Source of the DNA: an uncultured Bacteroidia bacterium
GTDB taxonomy: Bacteria > Bacteroidota > Bacteroidia > Bacteroidales > UBA932
Assembly (NCBI GenBank): GCA_902801205.1
Contig: CADCHE010000012.1
Span: forward strand, 45,441-109,440
Direction of reading: 5' to 3'
Length of the DNA stretch: 64,000 bases
In this document: positions 8,674-17,727 of the stretch, in pieces
Numbering within the stretch: the stretch's first letter is position 1
How the letters are laid out: each line of letters starts with the position of its first letter
The notes under the pieces: generated by a model
Database searches by the model: none
Seen by the model: the letters and a program-made list of their open reading frames with translations, nothing else
What the model was told of the DNA's origin: nothing
Position numbers and translations under genes: made by a program

Positions 8674-11600
8674 CTAAATCTTCTCCTTTTTTTCTCTTGG
8701 TAACATCTCTCTTAATTCTCCTGCAATTTCTGCATATAGTTCTAAATCTACAATCTCTTTCACCAATGATGCTGCTATTGTTGTATCAAGGTACATAATA
8801 GCCAAATAGAAATCTTTATTGGAAAGGATGATTGCTGCACAATCTGAATCCTTGCAAATAGGTTTGATAAAATGCTGCATCAGACCTCTCGCTGTATTCG
8901 CATCCATATCGGAGCCGAGCATCGGCAACATTCGTCCAAAATATGAAAATTTAACTATGTTAATGTCCGTCTTTGCAAAATGGTCATTCAGCATCGTATG
9001 CAAATAGCTCTTGAGTGTAACCACGTCAGCATATCCAAGAATGGCATCAAGCAATGCTGATTCTTTCATCTCGTTGTGGTCGTATAGCCACTGCAGCATC
9101 GTCACGGCTTCATTAGTAAGCGATGCACTAGCTTGAGGCATATACTTCGTGCCTAGATAGGTCTGCACGAATGCCTTCCAGTAGTCATCCACCACAAGTG
9201 TTGTCACCATACGGTTGTACCCTTGCTGCACCTGCTGAGATTTTGCTAAAAAGCCCGTATTTTGCAAACCCATAGATTCTACCCCAAGCCTGATAATGCT
9301 ATCACTAAAACTCCCTGAATAGTCCCGATATGCCTCGAAGAAATCCTGATGCACATAATTTTTTACCTCTTTTACATATTCATTCTGTGCACTTATCTCG
9401 CCCCAGTTAATATCAGGCCATTGATTGAACTGTTTCAATAATTTACCCCGCTCCAAACCCAATGCCTTCTGCAAGTCCACCAGATGCTGAGCCACGTACA
9501 CCGTATCAAGTTCATCACCCTCAAGATGCTCAACACAGTAGACATTCAATTTCCTATATGCACTTCCTTCCTTGCCTGTATGCTTCAGTAACTCGGTATA
9601 TTCAAAGTACCTATTCATACACATACATATCCTCGGGAGCATCTGGTCTTCTATCTCGTTCAAATCTTTTCCGTCAGCTAACGACATCGCCATTACATCC
9701 TCTAAACCCACAGGTAATTTCTCAGCCCACGGAGCCTTGTCGCCATTCAAAAAGGTAGCAACCGTTTCAGGTTTAAACCTCTCGCTCAATACTCCCCCGT
9801 CATCGGATAGCACACGATTCACGTATGCTGCCACACAAATATCCTGCTTAATATTGTCCTCAGATATAGCCTTCGACAATGCTTTCTTCAGTTCTGTAAG
9901 GTCATAGTATTCGTCATCCTTGATATAATCAACTACCGTAGCCACTATGCTATTTCCACTTATGGCACCTTTGTACAGGTAATCGTTCAACTCTCGTTGC
10001 CCCGTCCTCAGTCCATAATGTTTATACTCTTCCTTGGCATCGCAAACATATTTGGCAAACACATCTGCTTCAGAGGTTACAGGCTTATACCACCTTGAAT
10101 CGTCAAACGCCAAATTCGCAGCCTTCAAGACCTCTTGCAACTGATGCTGCGCTTTGAAATAAGCTGCGCCATCGTTCACCGGCAACTTTTGCATCGCTTC
10201 CGCATATTTCTTCGCCATAGCCACAACGCGCTTTTGTGTTGCGTGCTGGATGAGTATTGTCAGCGTCTTGTCGTACTGATGGTTCTCATAACGACTATCT
10301 GCCTTCATATTAGCTAGGAAGTCCCACTTAATTTGTAACTCTTCTTTAATGTCAGTTATCTGCTTTGCACCATCAAGCGAAGCCATGCTCGTCACCACAT
10401 TATTCAGTGATGCTTGGTCGATGTCATTTATCACATCATTTAATACCGTCAAGAAGTTGGGCTCATCCACGTAGTTGACAATCGACTGACCTGCCGTCAC
10501 CATTCGTTTCAATTCATTACGCAACGGCAACTCTCCTGCCAGTTTTTCATCCTCAAGCCCATAGGCATACTGGCACAATTCTGTCCGCACCTTTTCTTTG
10601 TCGGGGTAGAAAGCGCCAATCTTATCAAAGAGGTGATCACTCAGCAGTTGAGCATCCAAATACTCTCGCGAATAGAAAAGGAAGTCCTTCTTTAGGATGT
10701 ACAATGCCAAGTTCTGTAGCCTGTATTTCTCGTCTTTCCATTGCAGACGCATAGCAACCAACTCATTGACGAACCGAATGACAGTACGCGGATTGGGGTG
10801 TTCTTCCAAGTGGGTAAAAACTTGACAGATATGTTCCCTATCGTGCTCTTCTGGACCAAATGCCATATCGAAATAAGTATAGAAGAGTTTTCCATAGTCC
10901 GTAATAACAGGGCCTGGCACGTGATAAGTAATCGGGAATGTCTTGCTGATAAACTGCTTAATGCGCTCAGCATCTTCCTTTTTCCCATCGTTATTCTCAT
11001 CGCTTCCATATATAGCCTGGCAAAGGTGCTTATAGTCGTAGGGAATGACTGTCCAAATGTTTTCAAACTCCCCTCCTGCAAAGAATGTATAGATACTCGA
11101 CCACAACTGCATCACCTTTTCAGACGGCAAACGGTCCATATTGTCGAACACGATAATGAGTTTTCTACAGCGACCTTTGCAAGTACTCAGATGGTCTGAT
11201 ATGGCTTTCATCCAATTCTTGAATTCCGCCACCGAGGGCTCCTCGCTGCTTGTATATTCCTCATCGATAGTATCGTCCTCTCGCTGACTGATAAGTTTGA
11301 GCGTTCTATCCCAGTTCCCATCCCTGCGACGATAACAGGATGCCACACAAAGACCTAAAAGTATTGGCAACAAATCCATTATAATTGCGGCCCACACGGG
11401 AAAGCAACTAACATTGTCAAGTATTAATCCTGAGATCACAGTCAAGACGGCAAATGCCGCAACTAAACATATACCCCAGACAGCTGCGCCTGAAAGACGA
11501 GGCGTTGAATGCTTGATGGTTGTCGTCTTATTTGAAAGCAGCAGCGACAACTGGTTCTCCCACACATCCTTGTGAGGCTTCCCGTTGCGCATCTGTATCT

Positions 11601-11964
11601 CGACTTCACCCTGTAGGATTTTTTCACGAATAAGACTACTAGTCAATGTCTCCAAAATTGACCTGCGCTGTAAGTCTTCCTGATGTCCCCAAGCATCATA
11701 AATAAAGAAATGGTAACCCTCTGCTTCCAGTTCCTTGTTAATCATGCGTACTACATTAGACTTACCAGAGCCCCAACTGCCCTCAAGTCCAACAATACGA
11801 GACATAGTGTCCCCTCTTTTGCTTTTATCTTTTGGATTGGTATCCACCATCCTAATATAATCACACACACTATGAGCCAGCCGCTCCTGCGAGTGACCTT
11901 CAAAGCAGTCCACTCCAGCAGGCTTATCCGGAATGAAATGAGGAAATTTTGTCTCGTCTAACAT
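8674..11964 (-). CDS. KAP-family P-loop NTPase
   Basis: A 1096-residue protein with the KAP NTPase layout. Walker A is GSWGSGKSN at about residues 62-70, two membrane segments are inserted at about 158-206, and Walker B is KLIIVFDNMDRLP near 266. The membrane pair between Walker A and B is the signature of KAP ATPases (Kidins220/PifA-like). The C-terminal 700 residues are alpha-helical in appearance without motifs I know. Bacterial members are often mobile and some are linked to phage exclusion, but no function can be assigned here. Finding it inside a capsule operon is unusual. It is AT-rich like the genes downstream and unlike the precursor genes upstream. Confidence 0.88.
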   Translation of the reverse strand: MLDETKFPHFIPDKPAGVDCFEGHSQERLAHSVCDYIRMVDTNPKDKSKRGDTMSRIVGLEGSWGSGKSNVVRMINKELEAEGYHFFIYDAWGHQEDLQRRSILETLTSSLIREKILQGEVEIQMRNGKPHKDVWENQLSLLLSNKTTTIKHSTPRLSGAAVWGICLVAAFAVLTVISGLILDNVSCFPVWAAIIMDLLPILLGLCVASCYRRRDGNWDRTLKLISQREDDTIDEEYTSSEEPSVAEFKNWMKAISDHLSTCKGRCRKLIIVFDNMDRLPSEKVMQLWSSIYTFFAGGEFENIWTVIPYDYKHLCQAIYGSDENNDGKKEDAERIKQFISKTFPITYHVPGPVITDYGKLFYTYFDMAFGPEEHDREHICQVFTHLEEHPNPRTVIRFVNELVAMRLQWKDEKYRLQNLALYILKKDFLFYSREYLDAQLLSDHLFDKIGAFYPDKEKVRTELCQYAYGLEDEKLAGELPLRNELKRMVTAGQSIVNYVDEPNFLTVLNDVINDIDQASLNNVVTSMASLDGAKQITDIKEELQIKWDFLANMKADSRYENHQYDKTLTILIQHATQKRVVAMAKKYAEAMQKLPVNDGAAYFKAQHQLQEVLKAANLAFDDSRWYKPVTSEADVFAKYVCDAKEEYKHYGLRTGQRELNDYLYKGAISGNSIVATVVDYIKDDEYYDLTELKKALSKAISEDNIKQDICVAAYVNRVLSDDGGVLSERFKPETVATFLNGDKAPWAEKLPVGLEDVMAMSLADGKDLNEIEDQMLPRICMCMNRYFEYTELLKHTGKEGSAYRKLNVYCVEHLEGDELDTVYVAQHLVDLQKALGLERGKLLKQFNQWPDINWGEISAQNEYVKEVKNYVHQDFFEAYRDYSGSFSDSIIRLGVESMGLQNTGFLAKSQQVQQGYNRMVTTLVVDDYWKAFVQTYLGTKYMPQASASLTNEAVTMLQWLYDHNEMKESALLDAILGYADVVTLKSYLHTMLNDHFAKTDINIVKFSYFGRMLPMLGSDMDANTARGLMQHFIKPICKDSDCAAIILSNKDFYLAIMYLDTTIAASLVKEIVDLELYAEIAGELREMLPREKKEKI

Positions 11965-12089
11965 AACACTGCCATTAATAAAATTATCGAATAGTATGCA
12001 TCTCAGTTATTACTCTTTCCCTCGTTACCCCTCTTCTAACTCACTTCCTGCCCCGCGCTTGGTGAGTCTGTCGAACCATCCCCAGCAAA

Positions 12090-12143
12090 AAGGACACCCA
12101 AGGAGGACCCAAGGAACACCAAAGGAGGATCCAAGGAAGATCC
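12090..12143. repeat. Five imperfect 11-bp tandem repeats
   Basis: Plus-strand units are AAGGACACCC (10 bases), AAGGAGGACCC, AAGGAACACCA, AAGGAGGATCC and AAGGAAGATCC, running head to tail from 12090 to 12143. The array ends exactly where the stop codon of the dehydratase gene (12144-12146) begins. On the transcribed minus strand it reads as a pyrimidine-rich tract just after translation ends. Function is unknown. Confidence 0.8.
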
Positions 12144-13352
12144 CTACATCTTCTGGTCCAAGTTCTTCCCCTTCTCCTCGTGCTCGAAGTTCGGGATAAA
12201 CTCTTTGATGGCATCTACGACCATTGCCTTAGTAAAGTCATCTTTATGGAAGATGACTTCGAGCTTATCAAAAAGGGCGTTAATCTCAGACATGGAGCGG
12301 CGGGTAGTTTCTTCCACTACGCCAAGAGCCTTGAAGCGTTCCATATTGATCTTCTCGCCGGGGACGTAGAACTCTTCGTAGGCTTTCTCGCCGGTGGTGT
12401 CGCTCTTGAAATAGACGACGGGATAGGTGTCGTTGTCGTAGTCCATCCGGGCTGCATACTGCTTGGCCTCGGCATCGTTGGCACATTCTTTCTTGGCAAA
12501 GCCTTCGGACCTGACGAACTCGTCGCAGATGCTGCTGAAGGTGAGCATCTGGTCTTCGCCCAGCTTGGGGAAGAACACTTCGCCACCCTTGCCGAGGATG
12601 CAGGCGAGCATACAGATTTGGCCGGACTCTTCGGGGCTGACGAAGTAACGCTTGACGTCGCTCGGGGCAGCCAGCGGCTGTTTTTTCTGCAGGCGGTGGA
12701 TCCAGCCGTCGGGAAGCGACCCGTTGCTGAAGGCGACATTGGCAAAGCGGGCGGTGGTCACCTTGAACTTGTTATTGTAGGCCATCACCAGGTCTTCCAT
12801 AATGCGTTTGCTTGCTCCCATGATGTTCACGGGGTTGGCGGCCTTGTCGGTGCTGACGCAGAAGAAGTGCCGGGGTGGATAGACGGTCAGCAGGTCCATC
12901 AGCCGCTTGGCCTTGATGTCGTTGTTTTCGATGAGCGCCTGCACGCTGTAGCGGTCCTTCTCGCTGCGCACGTGCTTATGGGCCGAGAAGTTGGCCACAA
13001 TGTCGAAGCCCTTCTCCTCACGGAAGATGCGCTCGAAGATGGGGTCGGCAAAGTTGAGGGTGTAGCAGCGGAACTCATCGGGCACATACAGCCCTTCCGT
13101 ACTACGCACGTCGCGCACCAGTTCTGCCAGCCCGTTCTCGTTAAGGTCCACGACCACCACGCTCCCGGGCTCGAACCGCAGCACCGCCTTGATGAAGCTG
13201 GACCCGATGGACCCGGCGCCACCAATCACGCATACTTTCTTTCCCTTAATCTCCCGCGTGAGCGTCTCCCTGTTCGCCTCAATATCGGCTGCGAACATGC
13301 TGACAGGGCGGAAGGTCACACTGTCAGCAATGAATTTATCTAAGTTGAACAT
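12144..13352 (-). CDS. Soluble nucleotide-sugar dehydratase/epimerase (CapD/PglF-like)
   Basis: A 402-residue extended short-chain dehydrogenase. The N terminus carries the NAD(P)-binding IGGAGSIGSSFIK at about residues 43-55. The family-diagnostic STDKAANPVNIMGASK lies at about 165-182, containing the Asp-Lys catalytic pair, and ARFANVAFSNGSLPDGW follows. No membrane segments are present, unlike the FlaA1-type protein at 21735-23678. Such enzymes typically convert UDP-N-acetylglucosamine or a related UDP-sugar to a 4-keto-6-deoxy intermediate. It follows ugd across a 215-base spacer with hairpins and precedes the KAP gene. Its composition is intermediate between the GC-rich upstream genes and the AT-rich downstream ones. 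Confidence 0.85.
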   Translation of the reverse strand: MFNLDKFIADSVTFRPVSMFAADIEANRETLTREIKGKKVCVIGGAGSIGSSFIKAVLRFEPGSVVVVDLNENGLAELVRDVRSTEGLYVPDEFRCYTLNFADPIFERIFREEKGFDIVANFSAHKHVRSEKDRYSVQALIENNDIKAKRLMDLLTVYPPRHFFCVSTDKAANPVNIMGASKRIMEDLVMAYNNKFKVTTARFANVAFSNGSLPDGWIHRLQKKQPLAAPSDVKRYFVSPEESGQICMLACILGKGGEVFFPKLGEDQMLTFSSICDEFVRSEGFAKKECANDAEAKQYAARMDYDNDTYPVVYFKSDTTGEKAYEEFYVPGEKINMERFKALGVVEETTRRSMSEINALFDKLEVIFHKDDFTKAMVVDAIKEFIPNFEHEEKGKNLDQKM

Positions 13353-13567
13353 ATAATGTGTCGTTTTATTCTAAAGAAAGAGCGTTCCGCTATTGTTGTA
13401 ATATAGTTGTTGCTTAGATCGTCTAAGGTGCTTTTGTCTTTCGACATCTTATGAGCCTTTTGATTAGAGCCCGCCCCTTATAATTGGGTAGCCAAGGTGT
13501 GCGTTTCCTTGGACTGCCACCCTTTCGCAGCTCCGCCTGCGCGTAAGAACGGTGGCTGCATTGATAA
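13353..13567 (-). other. Gene-free spacer with three nested hairpins inside the capsule operon
   Basis: Read on minus, this starts 12 bases after the ugd stop with GCCACC (13516-13521) pairing to GGTGGC (13551-13556), enclosing CGCAG/CTGCG (13526-13541). A separate CCAAGG/CCTTGG hairpin follows (13492-13512). No run of T follows, so it is not a standard terminator. The remaining 140 bases up to the next ATG show no convincing promoter. It sits where the GC-rich precursor genes give way to the variable segment. Confidence 0.55.
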
Positions 13568-14842
13568 TTAGTCTCTCTTAAAAATATCTCTGGTGTAAAC
13601 TTTGTCCTTTACATCGTCTAGGGCAGCGTCGTACCGGTTGGCGATGATGGCATCGGAGCCGGCCTTGAAGGCCGCGAGGTCGTTTACGACGCGGCTGCCG
13701 AAGAACGTCGTGCCGTTGGGAAGCGTGGGCTCGTACACGATCACCGTGGCCCCCTTGGCCTTGATCCGCTTCATGATGCCCTGGATGGCGCTCTGGCGGA
13801 AGTTGTCGGAGCCGGTCTTCATCGTCAGGCGATAGACGCCCACCGTCACCTCGCGCTCCTTGGCCGTGTCGAACGCGCTGTTCGCGCTGTAATATCCGGC
13901 CTTTTCCAGCACGCGGTCGGCAATGTAGTCCTTGCGCGTACGGTTGGAGTCGACGATCGCCTTGATCAGGTTCTCGGGCACATCGCTGAAATTGGCCAGC
14001 AGCTGCTTGGTGTCTTTCGGAAGGCAGTAGCCGCCGTACCCGAAAGAGGGGTTGTTGTAATGCGAGCCGATCCGCGGATCCAGGCAGACGCCGTTGATGA
14101 TGGCCTGCGTGTCGAGCCCCTTCATCTCGGCATAGGTGTCCAGTTCGTTGAAATAACTGACGCGCAGCGCCAGGTAGGTATTGGCGAAAAGCTTGACTGC
14201 CTCCGCCTCGGTACTCCCCATGAAAAGGATGGGGACGTCCTGCTTGACGGCACCGCCGGCGATGAGCGCAGCGAATGTGCGTGCGGCTTCCTCCAGCGCC
14301 GGCTCGTCATACCCGACGATGATGCGGCTCGGATAAAGGTTGTCGTAGAGAGCCTTGCTCTCCCGGAGGAATTCCGGGGCGAAGAGGATCTTCGGAACGA
14401 CCACCCGCATCTTTCCGTCCGAAAGGCGCTCGCGGTAGCTGAATTTCTCACGGGCAGAAGCCGTATACCCCACCGGAACCGTGGATTTGATGACCATGAC
14501 GGCGTCCGGGTTCACCTCCAGGACACATTCGATCACTTCTTCGACATGCGAGGTGTCGAAGAAGTTCTTCTTGGGGTCGTAGTTGGTCGGGGTGGCGATC
14601 ACGACGAAATCGGCCCCGCGATATGCGCTGCGCGCGTCCAGGGTCGCCGTCAGGTTCAGTTCTTTTTCGGCAAGGTAGCGTTCGATCTCGGCATCCTGGA
14701 TCGGACTCACACGCCGGTTGATTTTTTCCACTTTCTCCGGAACCACGTCGACGGCCACGACTTCATTGTGCTGCGAAAGCAGCGTCGCGATGCTCATGCC
14801 CACATATCCGGTTCCTGCAACAGCGATTCTCATATTCTTCAA
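13568..14842 (-). CDS. ugd: UDP-glucose 6-dehydrogenase
   Basis: A 424-residue nucleotide-sugar dehydrogenase that oxidises UDP-glucose to UDP-glucuronate with two NAD+. Visible motifs are [11 protein letters not shown] at about 7-17 (NAD binding), [11 protein letters not shown] near 118, and the active-site cysteine in [15 protein letters not shown] near 264. Length is normal for the short Ugd class. It could alternatively start at the fourth residue (a second Met). It is 4 bases overlapping or adjacent to the nucleotidyltransferase gene and in the same operon as the UDP-glucuronate epimerase, so its product feeds UDP-galacturonate synthesis for the capsule. Confidence 0.92.
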   Translation of the reverse strand: MKNMRIAVAGTGYVGMSIATLLSQHNEVVAVDVVPEKVEKINRRVSPIQDAEIERYLAEKELNLTATLDARSAYRGADFVVIATPTNYDPKKNFFDTSHVEEVIECVLEVNPDAVMVIKSTVPVGYTASAREKFSYRERLSDGKMRVVVPKILFAPEFLRESKALYDNLYPSRIIVGYDEPALEEAARTFAALIAGGAVKQDVPILFMGSTEAEAVKLFANTYLALRVSYFNELDTYAEMKGLDTQAIINGVCLDPRIGSHYNNPSFGYGGYCLPKDTKQLLANFSDVPENLIKAIVDSNRTRKDYIADRVLEKAGYYSANSAFDTAKEREVTVGVYRLTMKTGSDNFRQSAIQGIMKRIKAKGATVIVYEPTLPNGTTFFGSRVVNDLAAFKAGSDAIIANRYDAALDDVKDKVYTRDIFKRD

Positions 14843-15570
14843 TGCAAATCAAAAGATTTCTTCACTTCCTCGTAACTCGCGAGGGTACCGATATCATAGC
14901 GGCGCCCAGGCATTTTCCAAGCATGGACAGGCACCTGGGTGGCAAGCCAGGCGATGAGACTGCCGGGGGCGTCGGTTCCGCAACCGGCGGCGATGCCCCG
15001 GGCGACAAGCGGCACATCCTCCCGCCGATAGACGTAGAACGGCGGGGTGCACCAGTGGCTTCGAGGCTCGGCCGGTTTTTCTTCCATGGCGACGATCCGC
15101 CCCTCGGCGTCAACCTCAGCGACGCCCGTCTTGCGGAGTTTGGCCAGATCGGGCTCGTAGTACCGCATGACGCAGCTGGTGCCTTTCGATCGGGCATAGC
15201 GCAGGAAGCCGCCCAGGCTGAAAGAGAGCAGGTTATCACCGGCGATGACGAGCATGTCCTCATCGATCCCGCAGCGGTCGATAGCCAGCTGGATGTCGCG
15301 AACGGCGCCAAGCCGCGTTTCATTCGTCGACGTACCGTCGTCCAGAACGATGACGGACGGCCGGTGGCCGTCCGCCCATGCCTCGAAAACGGAGGCAAAC
15401 TTATGGTTCGACACAACGATATATCCGTCCACCATACCGGTACTGTTGATGTCATCGATCAGCCAGTCCAGGATGGGCTTGCCCCCGACATCCAACAGGG
15501 GCTTGGGAAAGTTTTCCGTCAAAGGATACAGCCGCGTCGCATAGCCCGCGGCCAAGATCACACATTTCAT
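14839..15570 (-). CDS. Sugar-1-phosphate nucleotidyltransferase
   Basis: A 243-residue nucleotidyltransferase with the signature [14 protein letters not shown] at about 4-17 and the KPLL lysine just after; DGYIVVSN and VIAGDNLL form the middle of the nucleotide-binding fold. I take the start at MKCVIL (15568-15570), because the longer reading frame adds 13 unrelated residues that overlap the upstream gene. The family transfers UMP, dTMP or CMP to sugar-1-phosphates. Next to the galacturonokinase-like gene, the simplest inference is that it uses uronate-1-phosphate, but it resembles RfbA-type enzymes in its N terminus and the nucleotide is not determined. It overlaps ugd by 4 bases. Confidence 0.85.
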   Translation of the reverse strand: MKCVILAAGYATRLYPLTENFPKPLLDVGGKPILDWLIDDINSTGMVDGYIVVSNHKFASVFEAWADGHRPSVIVLDDGTSTNETRLGAVRDIQLAIDRCGIDEDMLVIAGDNLLSFSLGGFLRYARSKGTSCVMRYYEPDLAKLRKTGVAEVDAEGRIVAMEEKPAEPRSHWCTPPFYVYRREDVPLVARGIAAGCGTDAPGSLIAWLATQVPVHAWKMPGRRYDIGTLASYEEVKKSFDLH

Positions 15571-15575
15571 ACGCT

Positions 15576-16754
15576 TCAATTCAAACCGACACCATCGGCG
15601 CTTTCGCACAGGAAGAAGGCATACTTCCCCGCCAGAGCCGGAAAATCGTGCAAGTAGGCACTGCCGACCTCGCGTTCGATCGATTCCACATAGGAAGGAT
15701 CGACCAAGGCCATGCAGCAGCCTTTGAAACCGGCACCACTGAAACGGCCGCCGTAGATTCCATCCGTCCGGCGGATGATTTCGTAAAGGCGGATCTGTTC
15801 CGGCGCACCGGACTCCCAGTTATGGATGCTGCTCCAGCCGGATTCGAACGAGAGGCGCCCATAGGTTTCAATGTCTCCCCTCCTCCAAGCTTCAGCGCCC
15901 TGCTCGACGCGCTCGAATTCCGTATACCAGTGTTCGCACCGCTTGCGCCATGGCTCCGGCAGCCGGTCCTTGTACCGGTCGTACACGGCCCGCGGGACAT
16001 GGCGTGCCATCGCCTCGTCGAACTTGCCGTAGTCCAAGCCTGCCAGCGCCTGCAACGCATACACACCGGCACGGAGTTCATCCACCCGCATGTTGAACTT
16101 GGATCCCAGCAAGTTGTGCTCCAGTCCGGAGAAGAAGATGGCGATGCGGTAGGGCTTCATCCGGGGATGCTCGGGGATCCGCTCGAACGAGCCATCTTCC
16201 GTATCCAGGTACAGCAGGTGGTTCCTGCGGCCCAGCACCTCGCAACTCTGGTCCAACTTTCCAACGGAGACGCCGACATAGTCTTTCTCAGCATGGTAGG
16301 CGATATCGATCAACTCCCGCGGGGAGAGAGAGATTCCGTTGACACGGCTAAGGGCGGAGAGGAATGCAATGGTGACGGCAGCGGATGAAGACAGGCCGCC
16401 GATCGGCAACGTTCCTTCGATGACCCCGCACAAACCGACATGAAGCGGATAGCGGAGGCCGAGCACACGGGTGGCTCCGCGCAGATAATCCGCCCAATCC
16501 CCCTGCTTGACCGCAGGCGTCGACGCAACATGCCACTGCGCCCGTTTGGGGAACTGGAGCGATACCATCTCAACGACCCCGTTCTGCTTGGAAGACCATG
16601 CGATATGGATTCCCTTGTCAATGGCAAGCCCGGTTATCTTTCCCAGGTTATGGTCGGAATGTGCCCCGATCGGACAGATGCGGTAAGGGCAGAAGGAAGT
16701 CCCTTCCGGGTCACGATTATAGATTTCGTGGAATTTTTCTTCACAACGCATCAT
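15576..16754 (-). CDS. GHMP kinase resembling galacturonokinase
   Basis: A 392-residue GHMP-superfamily sugar kinase. The substrate motif is PYRICPIGAHSDH at about 23-35, not the galactokinase form GRVNLIGEHTDY. From memory this is close to plant galacturonokinase, which reads PYRICPLGAHIDH. The ATP-binding loop GGLSSSAAV is at about 117-125, and KLDQSCEVLG and GGRFSGAGFKGCC (the third GHMP motif) are present. The inferred reaction is phosphorylation of D-galacturonate (or another free uronic acid) at C1. It lies 5 bases from the nucleotidyltransferase and 1 base from the UDP-glucuronate epimerase. A plain galactokinase role is the alternative. Confidence 0.82.
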   Translation of the reverse strand: MMRCEEKFHEIYNRDPEGTSFCPYRICPIGAHSDHNLGKITGLAIDKGIHIAWSSKQNGVVEMVSLQFPKRAQWHVASTPAVKQGDWADYLRGATRVLGLRYPLHVGLCGVIEGTLPIGGLSSSAAVTIAFLSALSRVNGISLSPRELIDIAYHAEKDYVGVSVGKLDQSCEVLGRRNHLLYLDTEDGSFERIPEHPRMKPYRIAIFFSGLEHNLLGSKFNMRVDELRAGVYALQALAGLDYGKFDEAMARHVPRAVYDRYKDRLPEPWRKRCEHWYTEFERVEQGAEAWRRGDIETYGRLSFESGWSSIHNWESGAPEQIRLYEIIRRTDGIYGGRFSGAGFKGCCMALVDPSYVESIEREVGSAYLHDFPALAGKYAFFLCESADGVGLN

Positions 16755-16755
16755 C

Positions 16756-17727
16756 TCACTGTTTCAAAGGATTCTGCTCTGAACGGTACCACTGCACGAA
16801 GGCTTGGATGCCTTCATGCAGCCGGACATGGGGCTTGTAACCGACCTCGCGCTCCAGCAACGCCGTATCGGCATTGGTCTGGTACACGTCGCCGGGCTGC
16901 ATGGGCAGGAATTCCTTCTTTGCCGCACGACCCATCGCCTGCTCGATCTCGGAAATGAAGTCCATCAACTTCACCGGATGGGAACACCCGATGTTGTACA
17001 CCCGGTACGGCAGCCCGTTCTCATTGGGGGCGGGTTCCCGGTCGATACAGCCGATGGTCCCTTCCACGATGTCGTCGATGTAGGTGAAATCGCGGATCAT
17101 GTCTCCATGGTTGAACACCCGGATGGGGTCGCCCTGGCAGATGGCGCGGGCGAAAAGCATCGGGCTCATGTCCGGACGTCCCCAAGGGCCGTATACCGTA
17201 AAGAACCGCAGGCCGGTACAGGCAAAACCGTAAAGCTTGCAGTACGCATGGGCCATCAGTTCGTTCGACTTCTTGGATGCCGCGTACAGGCTCACCGGGC
17301 GGTCCGCCTTGTCGGACTCGCGGTAAGGGACCTGCTCATTGAGGCCATACACGGAACTGGACGACGCATAGACCAGGTGCTTCACACCGTAGTTCCGGCA
17401 TCCTTCAAGGATATTGAGGAAACCCACGAGGTTGCTCTGAAGGTAGGCGTACGGGTTGGTGATGCTGTATCGGACCCCCGCCTGGGCAGCCAGATTCACC
17501 ACTTTGTCAAAACGCTCTGCCGCGAACAGGGCATCCAGCGCCTCTTTGTCAGCCAGGTCCATCTTCCGCACCCGCAGGCCGAAGGCCGCCACGCGGGCCT
17601 CTTTCAGGCGGACATCGTAATAGTCATTGAAATTGTCGATGCCCACGACATCGTCTCCCCGACGGACGAGGGCATGCATCAAGTGCGATCCGATGAATCC
17701 GGCCGCACCGGTAACCAGGATTTTCAT
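16756..17727 (-). CDS. UDP-glucuronate 4-epimerase
   Basis: A 323-residue extended SDR. LVTGAAGFIGSHL binds NAD at about 4-16, the catalytic tyrosine-lysine is in SLYAASKKSNE near 147-152, and the segment IDNFNDYYDVRLKEAR is characteristic of UDP-glucuronate 4-epimerases. It interconverts UDP-glucuronate and UDP-galacturonate in the cytoplasm, taking the Ugd product. It overlaps the phosphatase gene by 4 bases and nearly abuts the kinase gene, forming a uronate block with ugd. Specificity for the uronate rather than UDP-glucose is inferred from the Asn-Asp-Tyr-Tyr motif and context. Confidence 0.88.
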   Translation of the reverse strand: MKILVTGAAGFIGSHLMHALVRRGDDVVGIDNFNDYYDVRLKEARVAAFGLRVRKMDLADKEALDALFAAERFDKVVNLAAQAGVRYSITNPYAYLQSNLVGFLNILEGCRNYGVKHLVYASSSSVYGLNEQVPYRESDKADRPVSLYAASKKSNELMAHAYCKLYGFACTGLRFFTVYGPWGRPDMSPMLFARAICQGDPIRVFNHGDMIRDFTYIDDIVEGTIGCIDREPAPNENGLPYRVYNIGCSHPVKLMDFISEIEQAMGRAAKKEFLPMQPGDVYQTNADTALLEREVGYKPHVRLHEGIQAFVQWYRSEQNPLKQ

